A DNA stretch of 8,066 nucleotides, taken from Coriobacteriia bacterium. Lineage in GTDB: Bacteria; Actinomycetota; Coriobacteriia; Anaerosomatales; SLCP01. The notes below the pieces were generated by a model. The model did no database searches, had not been told where the DNA came from, and saw nothing but the letters and a program-made list of their open reading frames with translations. The DNA lies in the NCBI GenBank assembly GCA_007123455.1, contig SKKZ01000059.1, forward strand, positions 1 through 8,066. Direction: 5' to 3'. The position numbers were made by a program, and so were the translations under genes. Positions 1 through 6,862 of the stretch are shown piece by piece. The number at the start of each line of letters is the position of its first letter. Positions within the stretch are counted from its first letter, which is position 1.

Positions 1-1232
1 CGATGAACCGAATGCTCCTCGGTGACGTCGGCACAGGCAAGACCGCGGTCGCCGCGCATGTGCTCGCCGCGGTAGCCGACACGGGGACTCAGGCAGCCAT
101 GATGGCCCCCACCGAGGTACTTGCTGTGCAATACGCAGAGCGCGTGGGGCCACTTCTCGACCAGGCCGGCATTACATGGGATCTTCTCACCGGTTCGCTT
201 CCGGCAGGTCAGCGAGCCGAAGTGCTCGAACGCGTCGAGTCGGGGATGACGACCGTGCTCTTCGGTACTCACGCGCTGATCGAGCGCGGCGTCGTCTTCA
301 AGCGCCTCAGCGTCGCCATCGTCGACGAGCAGCACCGCTTCGGAGTCGCTCAGAGGCTGGCTCTTCGGCAAAAGGGTACTGCGGCGGACATGCTCGTGAT
401 GACCGCGACGCCGATACCCCGCAGCCTTGCGCTCACGCGCTTCGGTGACTTGGAGATCTCGTATCTCCGTGAGCGTCCACACGGAAACGGAGAGCCACGG
501 GTCGGCACCCGTCTCGTCAGCAAAGCACAGCGCGGTACGGCCTACGAAGAGGTCCGTTCCGCGGTCAGGCAGGGTCGGCAAGCGTATGTAGTGTGCGCTC
601 TGGTTGACGAGTCAGACGCTCTTGCCGCGCGCTCGGCGAACGCGGAGGCACGCCGTCTCCAGCGCGAGGTGTTCCACGACCTCAAGGTCGGGCTCCTTAC
701 CGGCAAGATGACCCCCGCCGAGCGGCTCGATGTAATGCGGCGCTTTCGTCAAGGAACCGTCGACGTGCTGGTGGCTACCACGGTGATCGAGGTCGGCGTC
801 GACGTCCCGAACGCCACCGTCATGCTCGTTGAAGATGCCGAGCGATTCGGGCTCGCTCAATTGCATCAGCTCCGCGGTCGTGTCGGTCGCGGCATACATC
901 CGGGCTCGTTCCTGCTCTTCGCAGACCCGAAGACCGCCGAGAGCCGTGCGCGTATGAAAGCAGTGGTGTCCACCACCGACGGGTTCGCGCTCTCCGAGGA
1001 GGACCTGCGACTGAGGGGGGCAGGACAGGTCATGGGTGAAGCACAGCACGGAGTTGCCGAGCTGATGGTGGCCTCCCTCGTTGATGACGCCGATCTTCTC
1101 GACATGGCACGCGCTGATGCAAGGGAGCTCGTCGCCACCGATCCTCATCTGAGTGCTCCCGAACACGTTGCCTTACAGGCGGCCGCGCGGAGTCGCTTCG
1201 CCGATCTATGGACATGGGTGAGCAGCGGATGA
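1..1232 (+). CDS. recG: ATP-dependent DNA helicase RecG, C-terminal part (5' truncated by window edge)
   Basis: RecG is a superfamily 2 helicase that remodels stalled replication forks and Holliday junctions by translocating on double-stranded DNA. The reading frame is open from the window edge; numbering from the ATG at base 3, which is an internal Met, the motifs are: Walker A GDVGTGKT (7-14), motif Ia APTEVLA (35-41), GTHAL (88-92), DEQH box (108-111), motif III MTATPIPR (133-140), motif V VATTVIEVGVDVP (257-269) and motif VI QLHQLRGRVGRG (286-297). A RecG/Mfd-type TRG translocation segment follows (about 319-350), which separates RecG from other DEAH-type helicases. The N-terminal wedge domain that grips the fork is upstream of the window. 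The TRG end reads GEAQHG where many RecG proteins have GTRQSG; the key Gln is kept. Its stop codon overlaps the rsmD start (ATGA), implying translational coupling. Confidence 0.96.
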   Translation, partial: MNRMLLGDVGTGKTAVAAHVLAAVADTGTQAAMMAPTEVLAVQYAERVGPLLDQAGITWDLLTGSLPAGQRAEVLERVESGMTTVLFGTHALIERGVVFKRLSVAIVDEQHRFGVAQRLALRQKGTAADMLVMTATPIPRSLALTRFGDLEISYLRERPHGNGEPRVGTRLVSKAQRGTAYEEVRSAVRQGRQAYVVCALVDESDALAARSANAEARRLQREVFHDLKVGLLTGKMTPAERLDVMRRFRQGTVDVLVATTVIEVGVDVPNATVMLVEDAERFGLAQLHQLRGRVGRGIHPGSFLLFADPKTAESRARMKAVVSTTDGFALSEEDLRLRGAGQVMGEAQHGVAELMVASLVDDADLLDMARADARELVATDPHLSAPEHVALQAAARSRFADLWTWVSSG

Positions 1233-1810
1233 GAGTGGTTGCGGGAACCCATCGGGGCAGACGGATCGGAGCCCCCGCCGGCACAAACACCCGACCGACT
1301 TCCGATCGAGTCCGTGAAGCGATGTTCTCGCGCATAGACGCAGTGATTGGCGGGATACCGGCGAACACGAGCGCACTCGATCTCTTCGCAGGGAGTGGTG
1401 CGCTCGGCATCGAGGCCCTATCGCGCGGCGTATCACGCGTCACCTTCGTGGAGCGTGATGCCCGCGCACTTTCCGTGTTGCGGGACAACCTGGAAAAGCT
1501 CGAACTCGGCGCGCGGTCGTCCGTCGTCGCGAGTGATGCACTGCACCTCGGGAAAGTCGGCACTCCGCCCGGCGCACCCTTCGCGTTGCTCTTTCTCGAC
1601 CCTCCTTATAGAATCAACAAGTCCGAGGTCAGGGAAGTCGTGGAGCGCCTGATGCGCAGCGGTTCCCTCGCGGAGGGGGCGCTGCTCGTCTGGGAACATG
1701 GCTCCTCGGACCGCCCCGAGTGGCCCTCGGACCTTGAGGATCTCGGGAAACGCCGCTACGGTGACACCACAGTCAGCATGTCCAGAACGGGAGAGGGGGG
1801 GACCGGGTGA
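1229..1810 (+). CDS. rsmD: 16S rRNA (guanine(966)-N2)-methyltransferase RsmD
   Basis: RsmD transfers a methyl group from S-adenosylmethionine to N2 of G966 (E. coli numbering) of 16S rRNA during 30S assembly. The 193-residue product has the family N-terminus MRVVAGTHRGRRI, the conserved TRPTSDRVREAMF segment (21-33), the SAM-binding motif DLFAGSGALG (51-60), an acidic residue ending the next strand (E75) and the catalytic DPPY motif (124-127). Length is normal for RsmD (about 185-200). The ATG at 1229 is chosen because it gives the usual N-terminus and a 4-base ATGA overlap with recG; an in-frame ATG at 1208 would add seven residues (MDMGEQR) that do not look like the family. A weak purine-rich stretch GGTGAG (1217-1222) lies before the chosen start. 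The recG-rsmD-coaD order is common in Gram-positive bacteria. Confidence 0.94.
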   Translation: MRVVAGTHRGRRIGAPAGTNTRPTSDRVREAMFSRIDAVIGGIPANTSALDLFAGSGALGIEALSRGVSRVTFVERDARALSVLRDNLEKLELGARSSVVASDALHLGKVGTPPGAPFALLFLDPPYRINKSEVREVVERLMRSGSLAEGALLVWEHGSSDRPEWPSDLEDLGKRRYGDTTVSMSRTGEGGTG

Positions 1811-2298
1811 AACGAGGCATGTGTCCCGGCACCTTCGACCCGGTCACATCGGGCCATCTCGACATCATCGAGCGAGCATCGACCCTCTTCGATGAACTGG
1901 TCGTCGCAGTAGCCTACAGCCCGGACAAAGGCGGGGGACCGCTCTTCTCCATCGACGAGCGATGCGAATTCATCGAATCGGCCACTTCACATCTCACTAA
2001 CGTTTCAGTGCGCCCTTTTGATACTCTTCTGATTGAATTCGCGATCGAGGTCGACGCATCGGTAATCATCAAGGGTCTTCGAGCAGTCACCGACTTCGAA
2101 CGAGAGTTTCAGATGGCCCAGCTGAACTACCGTCTTTCTCCCGATATCGAGACGATGTTCATAATGGCCATACCCGAGTTCATGTATCTGAGTTCATCGG
2201 CAGTCAAAGAGATAGCCCGACACGGCGGATCGGTCGGTGGTCTGGTGCCCGAAGAGGTGCAGCAGGCCCTGGCGAGACGCCGGGCGGGGTCCCGTTAG
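1807..2298 (+). CDS. coaD: Phosphopantetheine adenylyltransferase (PPAT)
   Basis: CoaD makes dephospho-CoA from 4'-phosphopantetheine and ATP, the penultimate step of cytosolic coenzyme A synthesis. The 163-residue product has the nucleotidyltransferase signature PGTFDPVTSGHLDII (7-21, with TSGH as the HxGH-type motif), the KGLRAVTDFERE segment (89-100) corresponding to the RGLR region that contacts substrate, and the second nucleotide-binding motif LSSSAVKEIA (128-137), equivalent to ISSSLVKEVA in E. coli. Length matches the family (about 160). The start is GTG at 1807, overlapping the rsmD stop by 4 bases (GTGA) and preceded by the purine-rich run GAGAGGGGGG (1791-1800). A later in-frame ATG at 1819 would remove the first beta strand. 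Coupling to rsmD is likely. Confidence 0.96.
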   Translation: MKRGMCPGTFDPVTSGHLDIIERASTLFDELVVAVAYSPDKGGGPLFSIDERCEFIESATSHLTNVSVRPFDTLLIEFAIEVDASVIIKGLRAVTDFEREFQMAQLNYRLSPDIETMFIMAIPEFMYLSSSAVKEIARHGGSVGGLVPEEVQQALARRRAGSR

Positions 2299-2303
2299 GG
2301 AGG
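2299..2303 (+). promoter_or_regulatory. Ribosome binding site of the SepIVA-like gene
   Basis: A perfect GGAGG sits six bases before the ATG at 2310, directly after the coaD stop codon. It fixes the start of the SepIVA-like gene and shows independent translation initiation within the operon. Confidence 0.85.
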
Positions 2304-2309
2304 AAGTTC

Positions 2310-2780
2310 ATGGATATCATGGCTTTGATCGACAGGATCGAAGAGCTTGTGGACAACGGGCGCTCCGTCCCGTTGACCGGCTCGAAGATGGTCGATCCTG
2401 AGAGGGTATACGAGATCATCGATGAGGTCCGGGCCCAGTTTCCCGATGAACTCAAGCAGGCACGCTGGATCGTCAAGGAGCGCCAGGAGATGCTCGAGGA
2501 GGCCGAGAAGGAGGCCAACCGCATCCTCGAAGACGCTCGCGACCGTGCTCAGTCGATCGCGAGTGAACAGGAGATCGTGAAACTTGCCGAGCAGCAGGCG
2601 GCAGCGATCATGGACGACGCCCGCACCAAAGAGCGGGAGATACGCCTGGGTGCCGAGGACTATGCTGATGAGATGCTTGCGAATCTAGAGGTCAACCTCG
2701 GCAAGCTTCTCACTGCCGTGCAACGGGGACGTGACCGCCTTCAGGGCAAGGTCGGCGGTTCTGGCGGACAGCGCCAGTAG
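2310..2780 (+). CDS. SepIVA-like coiled-coil protein (short form)
   Basis: A 156-residue, highly charged protein with no membrane segment or signal peptide. Residues 1-50 carry a conserved-looking head (ALIDRIEELVDNGRSVPLTG, then VDPERVYEIIDEVRAQFPDEL). Residues about 50-125 form a Glu/Lys/Arg/Ala-rich coiled coil, and a tail (about 127-147) contains YADEMLANLEVNLGKLL and VQRGRDRL. From memory, head and tail resemble mycobacterial SepIVA (Rv2927c family, a DivIVA-like septation factor), which is also next to a DUF177 gene; there the coiled coil is much longer (about 245 residues in all). Homologues are often mislabelled 'ATPase' or ATP synthase subunit B-like. I infer a cytosolic, self-associating role in septation or cell-envelope growth. 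The start is well supported: GGAGG at 2299-2303, six bases before ATG. It lies 11 bases after coaD and 2 bases before the DUF177 gene, so probably co-transcribed. Confidence 0.75.
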   Translation: MDIMALIDRIEELVDNGRSVPLTGSKMVDPERVYEIIDEVRAQFPDELKQARWIVKERQEMLEEAEKEANRILEDARDRAQSIASEQEIVKLAEQQAAAIMDDARTKEREIRLGAEDYADEMLANLEVNLGKLLTAVQRGRDRLQGKVGGSGGQRQ

Positions 2781-2782
2781 TC

Positions 2783-3322
2783 ATGGGAGGCTTACTCAAG
2801 GTCGATGTCTCACCGCTCCTCGGTGAAGCCGGGGCGACTCTCGAGGTCGACACCGAAGTCCCGCTCGAGGCAATGACTGTCGGCGATTCACACGTGAAGT
2901 TCGAGGAGCCTCCACGGCTGCGCGTTATCCTGGCCAACGCCGGTGAGGTCATCGTCGCATCGGGAACCGTCCAGGCCGCCGCACGACTCGATTGCACACG
3001 GTGCCTCGAGCCGTTCGATCTCGATTTGGTCGGGACCGTTGATGCCGTGATTTCGCCGACCGAAGACCCCGAACTGATCGACGAGGACCAGGAGTGGTAT
3101 CCCCTCGAGGGCGATGCTGTCGACCTCTTCGCTGCGGCCGATGCCGCTCTGCGGGTCGAGGTGCCGTTCGCCCCTGTCCACGACGAGGCGTGCCTCGGCA
3201 TCTGCCCGATCTGCGGATGCGATCGCAACAGGGATACCTGTGCGTGCCGTCAGGAGCCCGACACCGCTTCGGAGAACCCGTTCGCCGTCTTGAAGGATCT
3301 CGTACCTCCAACGGAGGACTAG
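2783..3322 (+). CDS. DUF177 / YceD family protein with zinc-knuckle-like cysteines
   Basis: The 179-residue product matches the DUF177 (YceD) family, which is linked to 23S rRNA accumulation in E. coli and plants; the molecular activity is not established. Visible features are the family motif CTRCLEPF (71-78), an acidic middle (about 93-115, PTEDPELIDEDQEW), and a C-terminal cysteine cluster CLGICPICGCDRNRDTCAC (137-155) in which C141, C144, C153 and C155 could bind a metal. The end NPFAVLKDL (165-173) is also typical of the family. The gene begins 2 bases after the SepIVA-like stop with no clear Shine-Dalgarno, so translation is probably coupled. It lies just upstream of rpmF, the classic position for this family. 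Start choice (ATG 2783) is reasonable but less secure than the family call. Confidence 0.9.
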   Translation: MGGLLKVDVSPLLGEAGATLEVDTEVPLEAMTVGDSHVKFEEPPRLRVILANAGEVIVASGTVQAAARLDCTRCLEPFDLDLVGTVDAVISPTEDPELIDEDQEWYPLEGDAVDLFAAADAALRVEVPFAPVHDEACLGICPICGCDRNRDTCACRQEPDTASENPFAVLKDLVPPTED

Positions 3323-3336
3323 GTCCGAAGCATCCG

Positions 3337-3365
3337 TTTCGCCCTCCTTCAGCGTATGTTATAGT
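3337..3365 (+). promoter_or_regulatory. Candidate sigma70-type promoter for rpmF
   Basis: The 119-base gap between the DUF177 gene and rpmF contains TATAGT at 3360-3365 (five of six matches to the -10 consensus) inside an AT-richer patch that stands out in this GC-rich window. The matching -35 at 17-base spacing (TTTCGC, 3337-3342) is poor. A transcript would start near 3372 and have a leader of about 70 bases. Prediction from sequence only. Confidence 0.4.
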
Positions 3366-3368
3366 GAA

Positions 3369-3382
3369 CGGCCGTGCGGCCG
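3369..3382 (+). repeat. Short all-GC inverted repeat in the rpmF leader
   Basis: CGGCC (3369-3373) and GGCCG (3378-3382) can form a 5-bp stem with the 4-base loop GTGC. It lies where a transcript from the candidate rpmF promoter would begin. No T tract follows, so it is not an intrinsic terminator. A role in mRNA stability or L32 control is possible but unproven, and in GC-rich DNA such a repeat may be chance. Confidence 0.3.
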
Positions 3383-3430
3383 CAGACCGCCGGATCAACG
3401 AACTCGCTCGCGCTACTCGCGTGCCTGGAC

Positions 3431-3436
3431 AAGGAG
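3431..3436 (+). promoter_or_regulatory. Ribosome binding site of rpmF
   Basis: AAGGAG lies five bases before the ATG at 3442. It settles the rpmF start against a much longer in-frame extension that would begin inside the DUF177 gene. Confidence 0.85.
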
Positions 3437-3441
3437 ATACC

Positions 3442-3618
3442 ATGCCCGTACCCAAGAGGAAGACCTCACGCGCCGTCCGTGACGCCCGCAGGGCGACTCA
3501 CTCCATAGACGCGCCGTCCACGTCCGCGTGCCCGCAGTGCCATCAGCCGAAGCTTCCTCACCGTGTATGTCCCGAGTGTGGGTACTACAAGGGTAAGGAA
3601 GTTATCGACACCGAGTAG
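3442..3618 (+). CDS. rpmF: 50S ribosomal protein L32 (bL32), zinc-binding form
   Basis: bL32 is a small protein of the large ribosomal subunit. The 58-residue product begins MPVPKRKTSRAVRDARRATH, the usual basic L32 N-terminus, and carries a zinc ribbon CPQC (30-33) and CPEC (43-46), followed by GYYKGKEVI (47-55). All four cysteines are present, so this is the zinc-containing (C+) type, not the cysteine-free form that some bacteria express under zinc limitation. Length is typical. A good Shine-Dalgarno supports the start. It follows the DUF177/yceD gene, as in many bacteria, but the usual next gene plsX is displaced about 3.3 kb downstream by two metabolic genes. Confidence 0.97.
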   Translation: MPVPKRKTSRAVRDARRATHSIDAPSTSACPQCHQPKLPHRVCPECGYYKGKEVIDTE

Positions 3619-3650
3619 CCTGCCCGGGACTCCCCGTGGTCCGGATCATG

Positions 3651-3669
3651 CTCGCTCGGGGAAAGCGAG
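3651..3669 (+). promoter_or_regulatory. Small hairpin over the ribosome binding region of the acyl-CoA ligase gene
   Basis: CTCGCT (3651-3656) and AGCGAG (3664-3669) are perfect complements separated by the 7-base loop CGGGGAA. The loop holds the best Shine-Dalgarno-like bases for the GTG start at 3677, and the stem ends seven bases before that start. As RNA it could display or occlude the ribosome binding site. No poly-T follows, so it is not a terminator. Function is inference. Confidence 0.4.
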
Positions 3670-3676
3670 ATGACGC

Positions 3677-5779
3677 GTGTCGCTCTCGGCACTGTTCGAT
3701 CCCCGAGGGGTTGCGGTCATCGGCGCAGCCCGGGAGCCCGGCAAGGTCGGACACATCGTACTCGCGAATCTGCTTAACGGCGGATTCCCCGGTGAGGTAC
3801 ATCCCGTCAATCCGCGTGCGTCCGAGATCCTCGGCCGTCCCTGTTATCCATCGGTCCGCGACGCACCGCGACCCGTAGATCTCGCGGTGATAGCGCTTCC
3901 GGCTCTGGCCGTCCCGGATGTGATCACCGAGTGTGCGGATGCGGGCGTCCGTGCGGCGATCGTTCTTTCGGCCGGTTTCACCGAGAGCGGACCGGACGGT
4001 GCTGCTCTGCAGCGAGAACTCCTCGAACGTTCGCGCTCCGCCGGAATCCGCCTTCTTGGCCCCAACTGCCTTGGCTTTCTGTCCACGCATCACAATCTCA
4101 ACGCGGCGTTCGCGGGCGGCATGCCCCCGAGCGGGGGAGTCGCGTTCCTGTCGCAGTCAGGCGCCCTCGGCACGGCTATCCTCGATCGCGCCGCTACCGA
4201 CGGATTCGGGGTCTCACACTTCGTCTCTCTTGGTAACCGTGCCGACATCGCCGAGCCCGACCTGCTGAGCGCCCTGGAAAGTGACGACGCAACCACGGTC
4301 ATCGCCATGTATCTCGAATCGGTCGGGGATGGGCCGCGCTTCCTGGAAGCCGCTGCGTCGGCGGTACGACGCAAACCCGTCATCGCACTGAAGTCGGGTT
4401 CGTCGGATTCGGGCGCCCGCGCCGTATCGTCACACACCGGCAGCCTCGCGGGTTCCGATGTCGCGTACGAGGCGGCTTTTCGCCATGCAGGCGTGATTCG
4501 CGCGAGAACCGTTCAGGAGCTGTTCGATCTGGCACTCGGTTTCTCCGGCCAGCCTGCCCCGTCCGGGTCCGGACTCGCCATCCTCACCAACGCGGGTGGC
4601 CCCGCCGTCATGGCGACCGACGCCGCCGAAGAAGCGGGCGTGCCGATGGCGACGTTGGACTCCGACACCCTTGCTCATCTGCGAGAGTCGATGCCCGATG
4701 CTGCGGCACTCTACAACCCGGTGGACGTTCTCGGCGACGCAAGTCCGGAGCGTTACCGGGCCGGGCTGAGAGCCCTCTACGCCGATCCCGAAGTCCACGC
4801 GATATTGGTCCTGCTGACGCCTCAGCCTATGACGGATGCCACCGCCGTTGCACATGCGATCATCGAAGAGGCGGCAACGGCCCCCGTCGTGACGACGCTT
4901 GCATGCTTCATGGGCGGCCCGCAGGTGGAGGAGGCCATCCGGACTCTGACCACCGGATCCGTCCCTTCGTATCCCACCCCCGAGCGCGCGATCACGACGC
5001 TCGCCGCCATGAGTGCGTATGCCCGCACACCCACCGGGCCGCGCGCTGTTCCCACAACCGCCGAAGCCGTGCGACGTGACACGCACGCTGCACTTGAACG
5101 CGCTATTGCGGACGGACGGACGTTCATCGGCGAACAGGCAGGCGCAGATGTAGCAGCCGCCTATGGCATCCGCGTGCCGCGCGGCGCCGTCGCATCGAAC
5201 CTCGCCTCGGCACTCGATCTTGCGGATCGCTTCGGTTACCCGGTCGTCCTGAAGATCGCCAGTCCCGAGATACTGCATAAGACCGATGTCGGCGGAATCG
5301 AAGTAGGTATCGGCTCTCCCGAAGAGTTGCATATCGCCTACGATCGGCTGCTCGATCGTGCCAGGGCATACGCCCCCGATGCTCAGCTGGACGGCGTTCA
5401 TGTACAAGAGATGGTGCCTGCCGGTCGGGAGGTCATAATCGGCATGGACCGTGACTCCGTCTTCGGACCCCTGCTCATGTTCGGGCTCGGAGGAGTCTAC
5501 GTAGAGGTGCTCCGCGACGTAACCTTCCGGCTGTGTCCGGTCGACACCCGTGAAGCGGAGCGGATGATCTCCGAGATCCGTGCCTTCGGTCTGCTGCGTG
5601 GAGCCCGCGGCGAGCCAGCCGCGGATCTCGATGCGGTCGCAGAGGCACTTTCCCTTGTTTCGGCACTCGCGCTGGATATGCCCGATATACAAGAACTCGA
5701 CATCAACCCCCTCATCGTCGGTGACGCCGGCGAGGGAGCGTGGGCGGTGGACGTACGTATCGGCATCGGAGGAAGCTGA
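3677..5779 (+). CDS. Acetate (acyl)--CoA ligase, ADP-forming, fused alpha and beta subunits
   Basis: The likely reaction is acyl-CoA + ADP + phosphate = acid + ATP + CoA, giving substrate-level ATP from acetyl-CoA or another acyl-CoA. The 700 residues contain a CoA-binding Rossmann domain (about 6-135; LFDPRGVAVIGA at 6-17, GPN at 128-130), succinyl-CoA-ligase-like domains (about 150-455; LSQSGALG at 158-165; SHTGSLAG at 252-259 with phosphohistidine H253), and an ATP-grasp domain (about 475-700; GYPVVLKI at 520-527, LHKTDVGG at 533-540 with second histidine H534, and QELDINPL at 672-679 for metal). Both histidines of the known phosphate-relay mechanism are present. There is no GNAT domain, which argues against a Pat/PatZ protein acetyltransferase. 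Start is GTG 3677, giving the family N-terminus. The TGA overlaps the next ATG by one base. Substrate (acetyl, propionyl, branched or aryl) cannot be read from sequence. Confidence 0.9.
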   Translation: MSLSALFDPRGVAVIGAAREPGKVGHIVLANLLNGGFPGEVHPVNPRASEILGRPCYPSVRDAPRPVDLAVIALPALAVPDVITECADAGVRAAIVLSAGFTESGPDGAALQRELLERSRSAGIRLLGPNCLGFLSTHHNLNAAFAGGMPPSGGVAFLSQSGALGTAILDRAATDGFGVSHFVSLGNRADIAEPDLLSALESDDATTVIAMYLESVGDGPRFLEAAASAVRRKPVIALKSGSSDSGARAVSSHTGSLAGSDVAYEAAFRHAGVIRARTVQELFDLALGFSGQPAPSGSGLAILTNAGGPAVMATDAAEEAGVPMATLDSDTLAHLRESMPDAAALYNPVDVLGDASPERYRAGLRALYADPEVHAILVLLTPQPMTDATAVAHAIIEEAATAPVVTTLACFMGGPQVEEAIRTLTTGSVPSYPTPERAITTLAAMSAYARTPTGPRAVPTTAEAVRRDTHAALERAIADGRTFIGEQAGADVAAAYGIRVPRGAVASNLASALDLADRFGYPVVLKIASPEILHKTDVGGIEVGIGSPEELHIAYDRLLDRARAYAPDAQLDGVHVQEMVPAGREVIIGMDRDSVFGPLLMFGLGGVYVEVLRDVTFRLCPVDTREAERMISEIRAFGLLRGARGEPAADLDAVAEALSLVSALALDMPDIQELDINPLIVGDAGEGAWAVDVRIGIGGS
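5768..5772 (+). promoter_or_regulatory. Ribosome binding site of the BioD-like/DRTGG gene
   Basis: GGAGG lies six bases before the ATG at 5779, within the last codons of the ligase gene. It favours that start over an in-frame ATG at 5740, which would overlap the ligase gene by 40 bases and add an arginine-rich extension unlike the family. Confidence 0.85.
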
Positions 5780-6840
5780 TGAAGACCTTCATTGTGGCCT
5801 CGACGCGCCCGTATATCGGCAAGAGCGGTATCGTGCTCGCCCTGCTCGACATCGCCCGCGAGCGGGGGATGCGCACGGCCTACTTCAAGCCGTACGGCAC
5901 CATGCCGGCTACCGTTGACGGAGTCTACACCGACCTGGACGCGGCCTACGTCTCGCGTCACACGACATCTGACCCCCCTCTGGACGTCGTTTGTCCGGTT
6001 CTCGAGTCCAGGACCTTCGTCGAGGAGGTGGTTTCCGGTCGCCATACGGACGCCCGCGAGCGGGTACGGGAGGCCTTCACCCGGGTCTCACAAGATGTCG
6101 ACCTCGTCGCCATCGAGGGCCCGTCCGACATCTTCCAGGGACGTTCGGTCGAACTGTCGCTGTGCCAGGTCGCCGAGTTGCTCGATACGCACGTGCTCCT
6201 CGTTACCGGCGCCGAGCGTGCGAGCCTGCCCGATTCCGTCCTCGGAGCCGCCGACTGCCTCGGAACTCGCCTCGCTGGTGTTCTCTTCAATGACATCGCA
6301 TCATCCATGTCGGAGTTCGTCGAGTCCCTCGCCGCACCGTTCCTCGAAACCCAGGGGATCACTGTTTTCGGCTGGCTCCCTCACGACGCGATGCTCTCGT
6401 CCGTTACGATCGCGGAGATCGTTGAGGAGCTTTCCGGCACAGTCCTGGCCGGAGGCGAGAGTGTGTCGCTCTCTGCCGAGTCCTTCATGGTCGGCGCTAT
6501 GGGCCAGGACAAGGCGATGCGCTTCTTCAGAAGACGTCCCCGCAAAGTCGTAGTCACCGGAGGGGACCGTTCTGACGTCCAGCTTGCGGCACTCGAGACC
6601 GACACCCGCGCGCTCGTTCTCACCGGCGATCTGCCCCCGTCCGCCCATGTCCTCTCACGCGCCGACGAGCTCGGGGTCCCCGTGGTGCTCGTCTCGTTGG
6701 ACACTCTCTCGGCCGTGGAGCATCTGGAAAGGATGTTCGGGCGCGTGCGCCTCCACGACCCCTCAAAGGCTGCTAGAATGCGCGAGATACTCACACGATC
6801 GGTCGATGTCGACGAGATGCTGATGGCGCTGAACCGCTAG
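5779..6840 (+). CDS. Stand-alone BioD-like / DRTGG domain protein (phosphotransacetylase N-terminal-like)
   Basis: The 353-residue product has two parts. Residues 1-210 form a dethiobiotin-synthetase-like P-loop domain: STRPYIGKSG (8-17, with K15 and S16 as phosphate-loop residues), FKPYG (36-40) and a Walker B-like IEGP (112-115). Residues about 215-330 look like a DRTGG domain (MVGAM at 237-241, VVVTGGDRSDVQLAAL at 257-272). This arrangement matches the regulatory N-terminal half of long phosphotransacetylases and the free-standing 'phosphotransacetylase family' proteins known in archaea and cyanobacteria. The catalytic transacetylase domain is absent, so it should not be called Pta. It is not expected to be BioD, since no biotin genes are nearby. 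The 1-base overlap with the ADP-forming ligase suggests a partner or regulator of that enzyme, perhaps sensing nucleotide. That is inference; exact function is unknown. Confidence 0.82.
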   Translation: MKTFIVASTRPYIGKSGIVLALLDIARERGMRTAYFKPYGTMPATVDGVYTDLDAAYVSRHTTSDPPLDVVCPVLESRTFVEEVVSGRHTDARERVREAFTRVSQDVDLVAIEGPSDIFQGRSVELSLCQVAELLDTHVLLVTGAERASLPDSVLGAADCLGTRLAGVLFNDIASSMSEFVESLAAPFLETQGITVFGWLPHDAMLSSVTIAEIVEELSGTVLAGGESVSLSAESFMVGAMGQDKAMRFFRRRPRKVVVTGGDRSDVQLAALETDTRALVLTGDLPPSAHVLSRADELGVPVVLVSLDTLSAVEHLERMFGRVRLHDPSKAARMREILTRSVDVDEMLMALNR

Positions 6841-6862
6841 CCCACGCCGTCCGACGGCCTGC

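Noticed and set aside
3094..3441. In-frame upstream extension of rpmF
   Set aside because: The extension overlaps the DUF177 gene in another frame, is arginine-rich and unlike L32; the ATG at 3442 has a good Shine-Dalgarno and the standard MPVPKRK start.
3619..3650. Possible intrinsic terminator after rpmF
   Set aside because: GC-rich with imperfect complementarity (CCGGGAC and GGTCCGG do not pair fully) and no run of T.
4430..5692. A 420-codon open frame on the minus strand inside the acyl-CoA ligase gene
   Set aside because: It lies wholly antisense to a clearly conserved gene; long antisense frames are expected in GC-rich DNA, and its translation is Gly/Arg/Cys-rich with no recognisable domain.
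5740..5778. Earlier in-frame ATG for the DRTGG gene
   Set aside because: It would overlap the ligase gene and add MGGGRTYRHRRKL; the ATG at 5779 has GGAGG at ideal spacing and begins directly with the first beta strand of the P-loop domain.
3677..5779. Reading the large ligase as a Pat/PatZ-type protein acetyltransferase
   Set aside because: Those proteins carry an extra GNAT domain of about 150-200 residues; this protein ends with the ATP-grasp domain at 700 residues, and both catalytic histidines are intact.
6846..6858. Dyad GCCGTC-C-GACGGC before plsX as a terminator or operator
   Set aside because: As RNA it allows only a 4-bp stem with a 5-base loop and no T tract; it is short, GC-only and plausible by chance.
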